Of a stretch of DNA of 64,000 nucleotides, positions 26,601 to 39,470 are shown one piece after another (the first letter of the stretch is position 1; the number at the start of each line of letters is the position of its first letter). The stretch is taken from NCBI GenBank assembly GCA_037389465.1, contig JAZARR010000159.1, forward strand, positions 4,567,501 to 4,631,500, in the 5' to 3' direction. The notes beneath the pieces were generated by a model, which saw only the letters and a list, made by a program, of their open reading frames with translations, was not told the origin of the DNA and did no database searches. The translations under genes and the position numbers were made by a program. Source of the stretch: Baylisascaris procyonis. Lineage: Eukaryota; Nematoda; Chromadorea; Rhabditida; Ascarididae.

Positions 26601-29593
26601 AGAAATTCTTTACATAGTAGCGATTAGCAATATCTGGGAATGATTGCAACACTCGTCCCACACATGAGTACCACATTGGCTTCGCCGCCGATGTTCCATA
26701 TAACACACGGTAAAATTCCTAGAGTGAAAACTGTTCTTATTAAACTGATGAAGAAATTTACACATAGGAAAGTTTAGAAGCAACTGCCTAATTCGACATT
26801 GAAACCAACAAGACTATACCTCAACGATTTTTTTCAATCTGCATAAAGAATGAAAGTACCTCTGAGAAGGTCTTTTTCATGCATATTATTGCCACATTCA
26901 GTTTTCGTGCTTAATTAATACTTTAAAAAACATTTGTTGAATAAATTCGCATATTCACGAAAAATACATCCTCGAACAATTCTCCTAGCCAGTAGTTGCA
27001 GCCGTTATCCGCCATTAGCATTCAACGATAGCCAGCTCAGTAATAAACAACTAATTTACGAAAACAAAAACAAAACTTATGAGGAAAATGCAAAATTCTA
27101 TATCATATTAAAGTCGGGCAAAATAAACTGTGGATTTCATTATTGAGGCAATCAATCCTCAATTCCTTTTAAATATACGTGATTTATCACTTGCGAAAAA
27201 CGAAAATGCTGCAAATATATAAACGGGAGAAAACAAAATAAAGGCGCACATACAATTTTAGCATCACGATATCGACTATCCAAATATTTCTCACGAATGA
27301 GAACAACTTTCCACTGTAAATAATCCGAAAGTGCTTGTTCTGATACACTTCCGATGAGATTGTCTATTTGTGAAATAACTTCTGGCTCGCGAACATTTAT
27401 TAGAAGCGTATCCAAATCGATGTGTCCACGCATCGATTCCGGGACAGCTCCCCAAAGTGCTCGCCTCCAGTTGATCTTGATGAATCCATATATGAGAATA
27501 ATAATTGTGCAAAACAATTTTTTCCTCGAAATTTTCCAAATGACGAAAATGCCGCTGGTGAAATATCAACAAATTCATGATGGGATGGAAGAGCGGTTAA
27601 GGGGGTTGGGTTGGGGAGGGAAACGAATAAAATGGACGAAAAGTGGGTGCATGAGTATGCACTCCACATAGATTAATTTTCATTTATTACGCTTTTCAGC
27701 ATATAATTCTCCACTTGCATCTTTTCTACGGGTTGCTGCTTTGGTTCGTTATATGATTGTTGGTGAGCATTCACACTAATGAAAACTGCACTCTGTTTTT
27801 TAGCGCGCAATAAGAACATCGTAAAAAGCATTCGTACTCAAAAAAAACGTCATAATAAAAGAAAAGAGAACATCGAAAAGAAGGGAAGAATCGACTAGGT
27901 GCATCTGTAAAAAAAAAGAGGATACTCCTGCCTATTTTACTGTTATTACGAAGGTCTGCAATTATCTAAACAGTACTTCAAACTTTTTCCTTAAAATATT
28001 CATGCGAGCAGGGTAGTATCCTATCAAATGTACGCTGAGGTAACAGGGATTTGATTATCGATATCTAGCTTGTAATTTTTCAGTTCATTTCACTAAGTTG
28101 AGGTCATGATAGAGCATCTCATACTCACTATTTAGGAATAATGCCACATTTTCATTTCTTACTAAAGTTTCCTGCACCGTTCACCATATATTCCCTTTAT
28201 TTCAATCTTAGCCCAATCGTAGATGAAAATTGCTAAGTTCAACGCCACAAAAAAAATGAACATTCTGTATGTAAACTCTGCTAGCGTCATGTGCATGAAA
28301 CGTTTTAATGGCGAACACGTTAACAGTTTGACAGAGAAATACTTCGCGAGATTATCGACGAAATATCCCCAAATATTTAACGAAAATCTCACGAGAATTG
28401 CTTAGAAAGCGAGAAAAGCTTACACTTGGAGCAAGCTTTTGAAGTTCGGCAAAACTTCGAAGATTATAATATGCGGAGTTGTCATCACTATGTCTTTTTG
28501 CATAATATAATATCTGAAAGCCATATTGCTATCCAACTGGAAACGTAGATGCTCAACATTGAACAACAGAAAAAAAAACTTTTTTTAATTCATTGGACGA
28601 TCTTTCTTTTCAAATTTGCAATTTTTTTTGGTTTTCTTAATTCTGCATTCTAAAATTCTGAGTGAAATGCGAAGAAGTGCTCATTTTGAAACGAAACTTT
28701 ATGAAAATAAAAAAAAGTCACATGACCTTAGCAATTGCAGTTTCGAGCAGGAAGAAGCTATTGATCCTCCGCTCCAGCTCGTCATTAATAGGTTTGAAAA
28801 ACTTTTGATCGATGTCATCGCGAATTAAGATTGAAAGAATCCGCCGCAAATATTGACTGAAAATATAAGTAGTAAGAGAGATGTTGAGGCAACACTGTTC
28901 CAAAAAAGTGACAACCAGCTGACAATAGTTCCCGAAACCAACGATTTCTAAAAAAACTGATAGAAGACACTTTAAACCACAGGTTTACGGAGTTTTTATA
29001 AATTTTGGTCCGTTTCAGTATGCTCAAGGACAGGGTGTTTTCATACGATTGCTTCATGAATATTCAGGAGAAATTAGAGTGTGAAATGTATTCCGTGAAA
29101 GTACAGTCTAAGAGGTCATGAAGTAATGTTATAAAGTAATAAGCAATCCAATTGTGCAAGAATGTGCCTCAAAACAGAAATCGGGATTCTACGAGAAGTG
29201 CTCGGCGTTAACTGACTAATGTATTTCCTTTTTATGATACATTCATCATTTCAATGCTACATTCCACTCTTTTGCAAAAGTATAACAGCTGTGATACGTT
29301 ATCACAACGCAAATCGAATCTACCGATAGTCTCTGCGAACATTCTATTATTCAATTCAGTTAGTTCCCAGAGGATATACATAATAATCAAAACGTAATCA
29401 AGAATCCACACTTTCGCTATTCGTTCTGCGCAACCTATTCACATACTCGAAATACTCAACTTTGGCAGAGTGGTCCCTACTGAAGAATAACTCAGCTGTT
29501 GCCCACTGTTGCATGACCCAGAGATGCCAACTAGATAATATCAGTTATAACGGGTATTCAAGTCAGCTGTAGGAAGTGCAAGCGGAGTTTTGC

Positions 29594-29665
<72 letters not shown>

Positions 29666-31397
29666 GAATAAATTTGTAGTTGATGGGGTGAGTCACCGTA
29701 GAAGAAATAGAATGGTACATTTGGCACTAACTTATTAGTACCTAATTTTTGGCAGTCATCAGATTTTCGGACCCTTCGGCTCTTGCTATAATCTTGCAAT
29801 TATGCAAGTGAATTTAAAAGATGACGCACTGTTGTCATTGGAACTCGGCTTTTCAGCTGGCAATAGTTAAATGATGCAAAGCAGCATCAGTCGTTTTGAG
29901 CGTCCGAGTTGGTTGTCTGTCTGTCGAAAACGCTAAGAGGTGTTAGTGATTGGCCCGACAAGGAGATTGGCGAAGCCAAAGACGCTTCGCTTTTCGTTTC
30001 ATTTCAGAAATTTGCCTTACAACTCTTGTTGTTTATTGAAGACTCACTTGAACAGAACTACCATAGAATAGAATCAAATCCGATTTTCAAGTGAAAGCAA
30101 AATTCGTTTCTTATTTACGTCCTCTTCACTCACCTCAATGCCCTTCTGACGTAGCCGTATTTCCTCAGCACAAAGTATGGCCGACCAATGTCTGGATAGA
30201 CTGGTAGCACCTTAAACTCGACGGAATTTCACAAGATGTAATATAACTGTGGGCTATAAAGTTTGGCCGATTTCTGTTGACCAGATCAAGAGTTTCATCT
30301 AGAGACAAATCTTAGGTCACTGGGATGATTTTACTCGATCTCTGCCACCCCCAGCTCCTACCACCCGTCGCCTGTTCCCTCATGCACCTATAATGGCGCT
30401 AGCAACCTTCTACCTCGGCTGTTGAAATCCTCGAAACGTTGCTCACAAGAATCCCATACTACTGAGGCCAGATATTTTTTGGTATTTGCGATAAGGATAT
30501 TTCTGCAATAAAGAATGGTTAGTTGTTGAAACAACGCTACGTATATATGTTAAGAATGACCGAATCAAGCAGGAACGATCAAGTTGATGCCCAAGTTTCT
30601 TAGCAACACAAAGCAATTTCAGGGTGGATAATGCGGAACGAATTAACAAATTAATTAAACCATAACCATAATTCGATTCTCTGTACCGTTCTTCATGTCA
30701 GAGTCGACAAACCAACGGAAGAAAATTGGGATGGATTTCACCTCGAGGAGCTTATCAGTTAGAGTTGAAGCTGAAATGAATCAAGCGCTAGGAACGTAAA
30801 ATGAACAAAGGATCTGCGACAGAAACTTGAATGAAAATATCTACGGTGAATTTTTCACGAACGCTGTTACATTTATACTTTGCATTACTTATTTAGCCCT
30901 TCACTTATAAGCCTATTTTCTTATTTATGCTTACAGAAGATGCTCGCCGTTAGCGTACGCTCTCTGAGCATCTAAAATATACCGTTATTGCAATGTAGCC
31001 CAAATGAGAAGCTCACAAAATTCGTATATACAGACGAATCTCGCATCGAATATGCCAGACGTCTTGAAGGTCTCTTCCATGCATTACGCATGTTGCAGTA
31101 AGGAAGAAGAAAATGAGAAGGCCCGAATTAATGCGATGAAGCAATATAGTCGCTCCCTGCTTAAAAGTTTTTGGAGAAACAGCAAACAACTCCTCCCATT
31201 AAAAGACACCGAAAACGTTACACGTAGTAGTACTATGTTATTATGCACCTACTGCAGCACCATTAATACTCACCTCCGTTTATCCCATTACTGCAGTACA
31301 CATACGTTGTGTATAGATGTAGTTGCATAAATAAATAAGCCAATAAACAAGTAAACAAACAAACAAATAAATGAACAGATAACAAAGGAACAGATAA

Positions 31398-31486
<89 letters not shown>

Positions 31487-33176
31487 AAATCATATCATAT
31501 ATCATATAACATATATCATATATCATATATCATATATCATATATCATATATTTGACGTAGCCTACCGAAACCTGGCAAGAAAAATATTCCACTCTCTCTC
31601 CCCCTCATACCCAACCTCTCTTGAAAACCTGAACCTCCTAAACCCCTCCTGAAAAATAAACTCTCCCTAAAGCTCCGGGGCATTTGTAATCTTATTTCGA
31701 GTTTACAGCGCATTTCAGTCTTATAGGACGCTCAAATGACCGCAAGACAAGCGAAAAGTAGCAGCCCTGAAATGAAGTTGAGATATTGTTGTTTATTCGA
31801 TGAAAGATAAGCCAACCACGATCCATTTCGGCAAGCAGTTCGAAGATCGGTTTTGAAGCGACCTTCGTTCGCCCATCAATATTTTTGCACCCATCATACA
31901 TGTCGAAAATTAACTGAGCCGTGTGGCTGCCATCGAAATATCTGTCGCGGTTTTCGAGCAGCGCTAAAATTGTAAAATTCTATAAATAAGCAGACAAACA
32001 AATTATCCGTGAATAGGGTGAGGTGGAGGGGAGAATGTTGGAGAGGGGAGTGTCTCCATGCGTAAAGAACCGGGACTGGCAGTTCGTCAAACCTGTCAAC
32101 CCGATAAACCGCAATGCGTCAAAAAATGTGTTGATCGTTAACACCCGCAAAGTGCACTAAAATGTTTACTTTGCAACATCACACGCATATTTGAAGCCTT
32201 GAAAAACCGCTGATCGTCCACATGCATCACATTTGAGACTAATTTCGATGTCTTACACTTTTGTTGGATGTGATATACAGGTAAACAGAATTTTCTTCCC
32301 ACTCTTCCACTGTCCTACCCCCTCCTCGCCTTTTCCCAACCAATTTAGTGCAACTTGATCGTGCAAAATGTTTTTGTTTCCAATTCCGAGCTTCATGCAC
32401 CTGAAGCTAATCAAACTTCCACAGTTTCCAATGGCGGACAGATTTCCTCAGCGAATAGAATACGCTCCAAGGTGCATATTTTGAAAAGTTCTTGTCTACA
32501 AAATGAATTTTATATGAAAGACCGATAGATGGCCTTCCAAGGACGATATGAAAAATCACATTTCATTAATGAAATAGGCTACTGTTAAAAATTTGTCAAC
32601 TGGAACAGCACTTAAATTGCCTATTTCAGACGGTTCAATGGAATCTTTAGACTCTCGATTCAGCGTCAAACCACAACATAGGCAGCAGTGTTCATGAGGA
32701 ATATAGATAAAGCATCGCAATAGGCTGAATTAAAAATCGCTTACAGCGAAAAATACTTTCAGTGGAAACTGAGACAAGAGATAGAGTGAATCGGGCGAGT
32801 ATTTTCCATAAGGTATGGTGTATTTTTCAAACATTTTAAATTTCCAATAGTTGGCATTCACAACGTAAATGAACAAGCTTAGCGACTCAAAGATGAATCA
32901 CTCACCTCTCATCTTTCTTGTAATTATGAGATCATCAGTTCTGAACTGCGTTAACTTCGCGTCCGAAGCGGTCATTTGGTGCTTCCTCATCCAACCGTCG
33001 CATACGAATTCATAGAAATCGTCGCACGGATCAATCGATTTATTAATTGAACCACTTAACGCAACATTTTCGATGACGGTGATATCACTGTTTGATCTCA
33101 TACTGGTGCTTCCCACATTATCGACCTCGTTTACCTCTCTTCCTTTAAAGTAGATTTTTTGTTGGCAACTTATCAT
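20449..33176 (-). CDS. M13 (neprilysin-like) zinc metallopeptidase, multi-exon
   Basis: M13 enzymes cut short peptides outside the cell, usually as signal-anchored or secreted proteins. Exons in transcript order, boundaries inferred from GT/AG and phase: about 33176-32906, 31963-about 31815, 30770-30667, 30210-30134, 28856-28727, 28513-28424, 27475-27254, 26718-26479, 25816-25739, 24427-24262, 23894-23843, 23735-23668, 23055-22922, 22847-22782, 22638-22537, 20625-20449. All joins from 30770 onward keep frame. Visible landmarks are [16 protein letters not shown] near the N-terminus, LQKLAPSINW, the zinc site [21 protein letters not shown] carrying the third zinc ligand Glu, [15 protein letters not shown] with the expected His and Arg, and the C-terminal CTLW before TAG. 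The protein is roughly 700 residues, normal for the family. The motif usually written NAFY/NAYY reads DAFY here. The 3' end of the second exon and the N-terminus are uncertain. Family assignment is firm; the C. elegans nep orthologue is not assigned. Confidence 0.95.
20888..21256 (+). CDS. Unassigned ORF inside the last M13 intron, antisense, with membrane segments
   Basis: A 122-codon open frame lies entirely within the 1.9-kb intron between the last two M13 exons, on the opposite strand. Its C-terminal half holds two hydrophobic stretches, [11 protein letters not shown] and [20 protein letters not shown], followed by a short polar tail ([10 protein letters not shown]) and a stop. The order LENVG, hydrophobic helix, short tail is loosely like the last helix of ionotropic receptors, but no pore or ligand-binding motif is seen. 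It could equally be a chance ORF or a decayed exon. Function unknown. Confidence 0.25.
   Translation: MVKAAIKQLCEWLPNQKYGSFIYSRAAESTRCDHIVMQLFFENAFTFVIFPKRLCLWRFVRSLFTANRVPYAGLSFFFLLYMLENVGLLFALALLSSVLAVFATMALKYGFSGAQVVDHECC
22782..22847 (-). other. M13 exon carrying ENxxD (third zinc ligand)
   Basis: This exactly 22-codon exon, phase 0 at both ends, has TTTTTGCAG as acceptor and GTATGA as donor. It contains [17 protein letters not shown]. In M13 enzymes the Glu of ENIAD is the third zinc ligand and the Asp supports the first zinc His, so the full metal site of this protein is intact. Confidence 0.94.
23668..23735 (-). other. M13 exon carrying the HExxH zinc-binding site
   Basis: This 68-nt exon of the peptidase reads [20 protein letters not shown]. 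The two His of HEISH are the first two zinc ligands and the Glu is the general base. It begins after a TACAG acceptor, completing a codon from the previous exon, and ends in phase 1 at a GTAGGT donor. The next exon (23055-22922) continues with [14 protein letters not shown], matching the family's usual GFD-G-x-x-x-D-G-x-W order. Confidence 0.93.
29598..29662. repeat. (TA)n microsatellite in an M13 intron
   Basis: About 32 TA dinucleotides, uninterrupted, within the intron between the M13 exons at 30134 and 28856. Confidence 0.98.
31402..31551. repeat. (TA)n followed by a (CATATAT)n-type array in an M13 intron
   Basis: About 38 AT dinucleotides (31402-31478, with one TG interruption) run into a second array built mainly of the 7-bp unit CATATAT (31491-31551). 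Both lie between the M13 exons at 31815 and 30770. The second array looks like a variant that grew out of the first. Confidence 0.95.
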
Positions 33177-34453
33177 GACAATAAAAATCGGCCTTGGAAA
33201 TTCTGGGAACTAGTTTTTGAAAAGGTCGTTTGTTTAAATGAAAATATTGCTTACAGCGAGAAATCGCACAACATGATAGCAATTATGTATTTAGCGAAAG
33301 TAGAACTGTTTGCATTGTGCACTTAAGGCTAGCAATTCGTCATTACCACCGAACTCTTTTAGAATATCTTAATAAAAGTATATGATTTGAGATTTTGCAA
33401 CACAATAAATCGTAAATTTCAGAAGGGCAAGTGATTAAACTCAGTGCTCAAAACTCTTTGACGAAATAAATCAATATTCATTTCAAAAGTATTTAAAGAA
33501 GCACATCATTCTTTAGCAGATGTTGAACAATATCGCTTGATTTAGCTACAAAAACGTTTCATGCTATATGTCTTATAGTCTGCAAATCATCCCTTTAAAA
33601 ACATGCTCAGCTCATAGCTTATATATGAAAATTATGAAAGCAATGAACGGAACGAAATGACGAACTAGTCGGAGAGGCAATTGGATTGGTGGTTGATAGA
33701 AGGTCATTTTGAGGTATTGATAGAGTGCACGTATAAGAGCATCCAAGAATCAGAAGCAATGAACAGCGCCGTTTCATTCGCATCGTTTCTCTGCATACAT
33801 GAGAGAGTTGTCCGCAATGGTGAACTGTGAAGACTTTCGCTTAAAAATAGTGAATAAATTTCGTTGACTGAATCCACTCAAACAATCTGATAAGTGTTCA
33901 TCTCAACAGTTCAGTGACTAATTCCCACAACATTACATCACAATCAATCTTCTTTTTTTTTTCAAAAAGTTGCAAATGAATGGAAAATGTGATACAGAAA
34001 ATAAATATATACAACAGTCGATAGATGAAAATGAGAACACTGATAACATTTTTGAAAGTTGAATATTGAACGAGAAAGCACCGAATGAAGAGAAAAGAAA
34101 TAAAACTTTTCCAAACCATAGACAAACTCTAAGAAATCAAAAGTTATTGGCGCAAGGATTTTTTTAGGAAGACAATTAAACATCTATAAGTAATCCTCCA
34201 GTGAAGTGAATCTCAGGTGCGATTAGAATACACTATAATCGTAATCACTAAATAATTATAAATCAACGAAACAAAATACCACATTTTTTGTTGCACTTTT
34301 AATGAGGTGAATCAATTGAAGGATTGAATGAGAAAGTCTAGAATTGTACACATTATTGGGTTCTCGTTGACGGACAAGAATTGTAGTTGCTCATGTTGCT
34401 AGCGCTAAGTGTGGCTTTCGCGTGAAACAACTAGAAATTAAAATGACGCTTAC

Positions 34454-34525
34454 TTTAACGAGTAACAACACGAAGAAGATTTTATACATGTCATGAGAAT
34501 TTTCAAGTTCCTCTTTTTCCAGCAT
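34454..34525 (-). CDS. Candidate first coding exon of the M13 peptidase (signal/anchor)
   Basis: A 24-codon exon starts with ATG at 34525 and ends in phase 0 at a GTAAGC donor. It encodes an acidic start (MLEKEELENSH) followed by a hydrophobic run, MYKIFFVLLLVK. M13 proteins normally begin with such a signal peptide or type II anchor, and no other hydrophobic segment is visible upstream of the [11 protein letters not shown] exon, so this is a sensible first exon. The join to the next exon is not settled: the acceptor near 33120-33150 is weak, and another small exon may lie between. Confidence 0.45.
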
Positions 34526-36978
34526 TCGAATATGACAACAAGAACGCCAAATGTCAATAATTTTTGAGAGAAAGTTAGGAAAAAACAATGAAAGAGAAAA
34601 ATAGTGGAAAGAATTCATCTTTCATGCGTATATCGATTCGTTTAAAGGTGTGTAATTCTTTCTATATAACTAGATTATGATAGTTTAACATTCTTAAGAA
34701 GTAAAGTGATCTTCCAGGAAAGTGATGATTGCCACGATAGATTTTTCTTCCGATCAGTGCCTCCTTGGAATTCTTTTCATCTTTTTCAAGTTTAAAAGTC
34801 TCAAGAGAATATTGACGCATCAGATGAAAGGCTATCGTCGAAAAGTGGCAATCAAATATTGACAGATCTCTATGCATGTGAGTAAACATGATATAAACTA
34901 CTCATCTATTCACCGTTTAACTTCAAAATGAAGCATGCCTTGGTCAAAGCAACTTCTCTTTAGAACGACAGTGCTACAGACTCAATGGATTCTATTCAAC
35001 CGCATATGGTAATACAAACGTTTGGAATGCTGAGACGGCTGTTTAAGGCACTCGACGTTCCATAGCAATTAGATAACATACTTTAACAAGTAGCAGTAAT
35101 ATAATGTATCAGTACTGTCGCTTTCGCGACACGAGAAACGGAATAGTACGAAAACAAGTTTGTAAATGCCGAAGTACAGTGACCTGGCAAAGCGCTCAAC
35201 TGTCGAGTTTTTTATGAACACGATTTTTTATGAACTACTGCGAAAACGGCACATATCTGACAAACACTTTTTGCGATCGCAAAACACTTATGGCAACCGC
35301 AATCCACCGTAATAAATTGTCGTAGGACGGAAAAAGGAATTTTGTTGGCCGCAAATTGAAGCATTCCGAATAAGTATGAATGAGGTGACGTCTGAGCATA
35401 AATGTTGAAGAGATATTATATATCATACCCGATGGATGGTGTTGCTGAGTTCAGTGAAATTTGCTCTTCTAGTGATGGAGATTGAGAAATCAGATTGGGG
35501 AAGCTGCTAGATGCGAAAATTCTCTTCTCAGGCTCGCAGCTTCGAAGCAAAATTACAAGACAGTTCAAAGCATTGGAGTTTATAAGCCCAGTCTTGGAAT
35601 TCGATTATTTACAGTTATTCATTCTTATGAAAAGAAAAAAGAAGCCAAGAAAATTTTTTTAAAGAAAAGAAGATTAAAAGCTCTCTCGATCTCAAATATC
35701 TAGGAAAGGTGAGGACAAAGTAATTTAAGGTGAAAACACCTGCCGTGGGTAGTTTAGTTCTAGTTGAATGCAATGTAAACCCATAGCCGATGTGGGCGGA
35801 GTTGAACACAAACGGCAATTGCGTTCGATTAAAGTGCCACTCTTCAAATATACTTCAAAAAATGGAATCAAACTCGACGTTTAAAGATACCAGCAAAAAT
35901 TTGATAAAATTATCTGAAACATCGATAGTAGAGACCATATTGTAGGCGGCATAAACCATTATTTCAAAAAATTGAATTGTCAAACTGCGTCGTTAAATAG
36001 TACTCAATTTTAGCATCAAAAAGAGGTTCTGAATTAGACCAATTTATGGAGCCGTCTGGTACAAAATAAGCAAACAAATGATATCGGCAGATAACGTGGA
36101 AGAAGAGTGTTATTTACTGACTTAAACATCGCTTATAATTCTCGCCCATCCACTATGCTCTCTGAAGCTCACTCAGTTTGACTATAAAATTAACGGTGAT
36201 GCATTAACATATGACTCGTTCGATGCGCCTTTCCACAAACTTGCAGTTGTGTAGCAATAGCGATGCCTCCCTTCAGTAGACGCATTATAATTTACGAAGT
36301 TAGTTTCTGCAGTTTCCATAAGTGATAGTACACTCGCAGTCCAACACCGTCCTATGCAATGGGAAAGTACGGCCTGAAATTTAAGTAGTAACCGAACTCT
36401 GTGACAGATACCCACATTCTAAAACTACTCAATTAACAGTAATTCAACGCTTCCAGCTATTTTAAATGTTTGCTAGAGGTAGACCAGTGGTGCTCTGCCT
36501 TGATTTCGAACCCTGCAGCCTCATCCATCACAGCAAACTTTTCACATAGCTATAAATTGGGACCATAACGCTTTACCAGAAAGTGGTCATTTCTGGCATC
36601 TTAAATTTGTTTTCGAAAGCCACTGGTCCCACTCAAACGTTTTCAAAGTTCTCAAACTAAGACACTATTAAACAACAGCCAGAGAGCTTGCTTTGCCCTC
36701 ATGTGAAAAAAGGCGTTGTGTCATCCTTGTATAGAAAGGCACTGCATCCCTCTTCGTAACAGCCACAAGTGCGCTACGTCACTCATTGTGTATGTAAAAA
36801 TGCGCTTACTTTCCATTCAACAGGTGGAAAGGAGCTGCATCTTTCTTTGAGCTTGTTGAAAGGTCCTGTGCCATCTATTCTATATTTATAAGGGCAATTA
36901 TCTTTTCCGTTGCAAACTCGTAATCATTTTCCCTTCTTTCGTTTTTCCGCCGCCTTGCTTTTACACTATTTATTTCAG

Positions 36979-37094
36979 CAGACGGCGCCTCATTTTGGAA
37001 ATCGGGCTGCCACATGGGAACATTGACGAACTCATTTCCGGCCGTCAACTCGATGATGGTGTGTTGAAGATAGTTCATTTACGCTCTTCATTCG
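36979..37094 (+). CDS. Possible single exon, unassigned
   Basis: A pyrimidine-rich tract ending TTTATTTCAG is followed by a 116-nt stretch open in a frame containing LILEIGLPHGNIDELISGRQ, then a G/GTAGGA donor. This is the arrangement expected of an internal exon. The minus strand across the same place is also open (37078-36875, with VNVPMWQPDFQNEAPSAEIN), so direction is not settled. No neighbouring exon was found. Confidence 0.25.
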
Positions 37095-38304
37095 GTAGGA
37101 AACAAAACTTTTTCATACTACATCCGTATTATTAATTGCCAGTAAAATGCATCTTAACGCTTCGAAAACGCCACTCAAGCCAATATCGATCGAACCTGTG
37201 ATCGGGTAATACTCTAGAAGACGTTTGCATTAGTGAAATGTAATCTTCTGCTTATCCGATATTTCCGACTGTGGAACCTCTAAAACTGAATTTTAAAATT
37301 TGGTGGACACAGCGTGCACCATACGACGATCACCTGAATCAATCCTCAAGCGGATGTGTCAACTTCCAAGGACGTTATAGCCATCTCAATAGGGGAAAAT
37401 TTGACATGCATCCCGTTATCGCGTCATATTTTTGCCTGAAAGAAAATATATCATAGAGAATATTGCATGAACGGTTTTTCTTGTTCTTTTTTTCTTTTTC
37501 TTTTGCGAAATAGCCAAAATAGAACCTAACGGGACAGCCTACAAAACGCATGTGGGACTTCTAACCGCATGTAAGCGTCTACAACTTTCAAGATTAGCAG
37601 GTTGGTCTGAAAGTAATAACTATCACTGCATGCCACTACCTACTAACACTGCATTACAATAGTGATATTACTTATTATTATTTCGCGGGCAAGTAGTAAT
37701 ATGTGGTACTAATATTGGTATAAGTATCGGCATTAGTAGTAATAATGACTGTAATCTTCGGTTGGTGAATGAAAAATAAAATTAATATTTCTAAGCAGCC
37801 AAAAAAAAAGCTAAAACGAACCTCAACAACTGAATAAAGTAGGAGAAAAAATGTAAAATAAAACAATACAGACAGCATGTGACATCTTACGCCAAAATCA
37901 CATGCAGACTAGAAACTGAAGCGTCATAGACGATGAACATTTTAGTGAACCTAATTTAAGACGAGAGTAAATTTCACAGATAAGTGAAACAATACATGAA
38001 AATGTGATGGACGGTGTTTAAATATGAACATTCATGACACAGTTGAAATTCATTGGCGAGAAATTAATCGGGGAACTTTACTGCTAATAAAAGAAAAATC
38101 AGTGGAATGATAAGCCTGGAGAAACCTTGGAAAAATTAATAGAAGAGAAACGAATCGAATTCCACACGTCTGTGTTCCGATAACTTCAGACTAAAAATTT
38201 GCAGGTGGTTAATAAAATCTAGCTGACAAGGTCATCAAAAGATTTTCGGAGAGGCAGTTGTTGAGCGATTTCGTCGAACACATTCGACGAATGCCTTTTT
38301 GGAT

Positions 38305-38466
38305 AAAAATACGGCAACTCTAGATGTGTGCAACATTGTGCAAGGTTAAGACACTGGCGAACGACCTAAGGAGCTCGTCAAATTCATCTGGTCAAGTAAC
38401 GCCAGGTTGAATGCTTCTCAGAGTGAAGCTATCAAGTACGATAAACGCATAAATGAGGAGAAATAA
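38305..38466 (+). pseudogene. Decayed fragment with a helicase-like Q motif
   Basis: One frame reads FLDKNTATLDVCNIVQG, then a TAA, then DTGERPKELVKFIWSSNAR and LNASQSEAIKYDK before the next stop. LNxSQxxAI is the form of the Q-like motif that precedes the Walker A loop in superfamily 1 (Upf1-like) RNA/DNA helicases. No Walker A is visible downstream. The internal stop suggests a relic or a mis-spliced reading. The call rests on one short motif. Confidence 0.22.
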
Positions 38467-38477
38467 TAGCAAAAATA

Positions 38478-38691
38478 GTCCGCTTAGTTCAAACTTCGAC
38501 GAACGAATGCATATAGTTTACTACGAATGCGCATATTTTACTCTTCCTCGGCAACTTGTGAAGCTCATTCGTTTGACCGAGGAAGTGGACTGCAAGAAAG
38601 CGCATGCCGTTCAAACTTCGCTGTTGCGCTTTTTCAACAGTTTCTTCAAATAGCTTCTTTTGACACCAGCTCTACTGCTTATCGAATTGTA
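38478..38691 (+). CDS. Unassigned open frames, possible exon
   Basis: One frame contains YYECAYFTLPRQLVKLIRLT and EEVDCKKAHAVQTSLLRFFN and stops at 38651. A second contains FAVALFQQFLQIASFDTSST and runs to a GTAAGC donor near 38689. They follow the helicase-like fragment by under 50 bp on the same strand and may belong to the same decayed gene. No function is offered. Confidence 0.2.
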
Positions 38692-39470
38692 AGCATCACA
38701 CCAACAACACAAAACAGAAATGAATCATAAAATGAAAATTTTTCTATCAGGCTTTCCCATTACATGAAACATCTGAGGATGGAATAGAATACGCAGTAAA
38801 CTATCAGCATAGGAAACACCAATGGTTTAAAAGCTGTGAATCAGAGTGGCACATCGCACATGAACTCGATTTATACAAAAGGCGACGATATGGCTAAAAC
38901 ATTTTAAGTGAAAATCGCATTGATGGAAACGAACGAAAGTAGGCACTTCTGTTACCTTCAGTCCCTTAGTTCTTCGCATTCCTGGCATTCTTCATCGTCG
39001 GACCCCTAATAGCCGAGCGTCACACAATGCTAGTAAAATATTCGCTGGATGTCCTCTGAAAATTCGAATTATTTGGCTCCCACGTACGACCAACGTGACG
39101 TCCCCTAGTAATTCGATGGTGCGTAGGTGCCGCTGATAGCCATATTCGCTGCCTTCTTCGATAAGCTATGCCGATTCCCATCACATATCATCAACGTCTC
39201 CCATATCTGATTTCGACACGCACTATTCCATCAGTGCCATGATCTATATGTATAGGTTGTGCGATCAAAATCTCCTCATTAAGATTTCACCGTTGGGTAA
39301 TCGTTAATGACTGATGGTCAGGCAATTCAACAGCGGGTTACCGCTTAGTAACAACAATACTCCAATGAAATTTCCTTAAGTTCCTTTTCTCTAATCTTCC
39401 CTCTGACAAAGCTCTCCATTACTGCTTGGAACTTCAACGCCTTCACGACCCCTTTACATGAACCGGACCG

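Noticed and set aside
28162..28392. Minus-strand ORF of 76 codons between M13 exons
   Set aside because: It is a different frame from the true exon at 28424-28513 and lies in the intron that follows; nothing in it matches the family.
29896..29960. TCCGAGTTGGTT resembling a tRNA A box
   Set aside because: No B box at the right distance and no cloverleaf can be drawn.
36480..36560. Minus-strand GGTTCGAAATC resembling a tRNA B box
   Set aside because: No matching A box, anticodon arm or pairing acceptor stem could be found around it.
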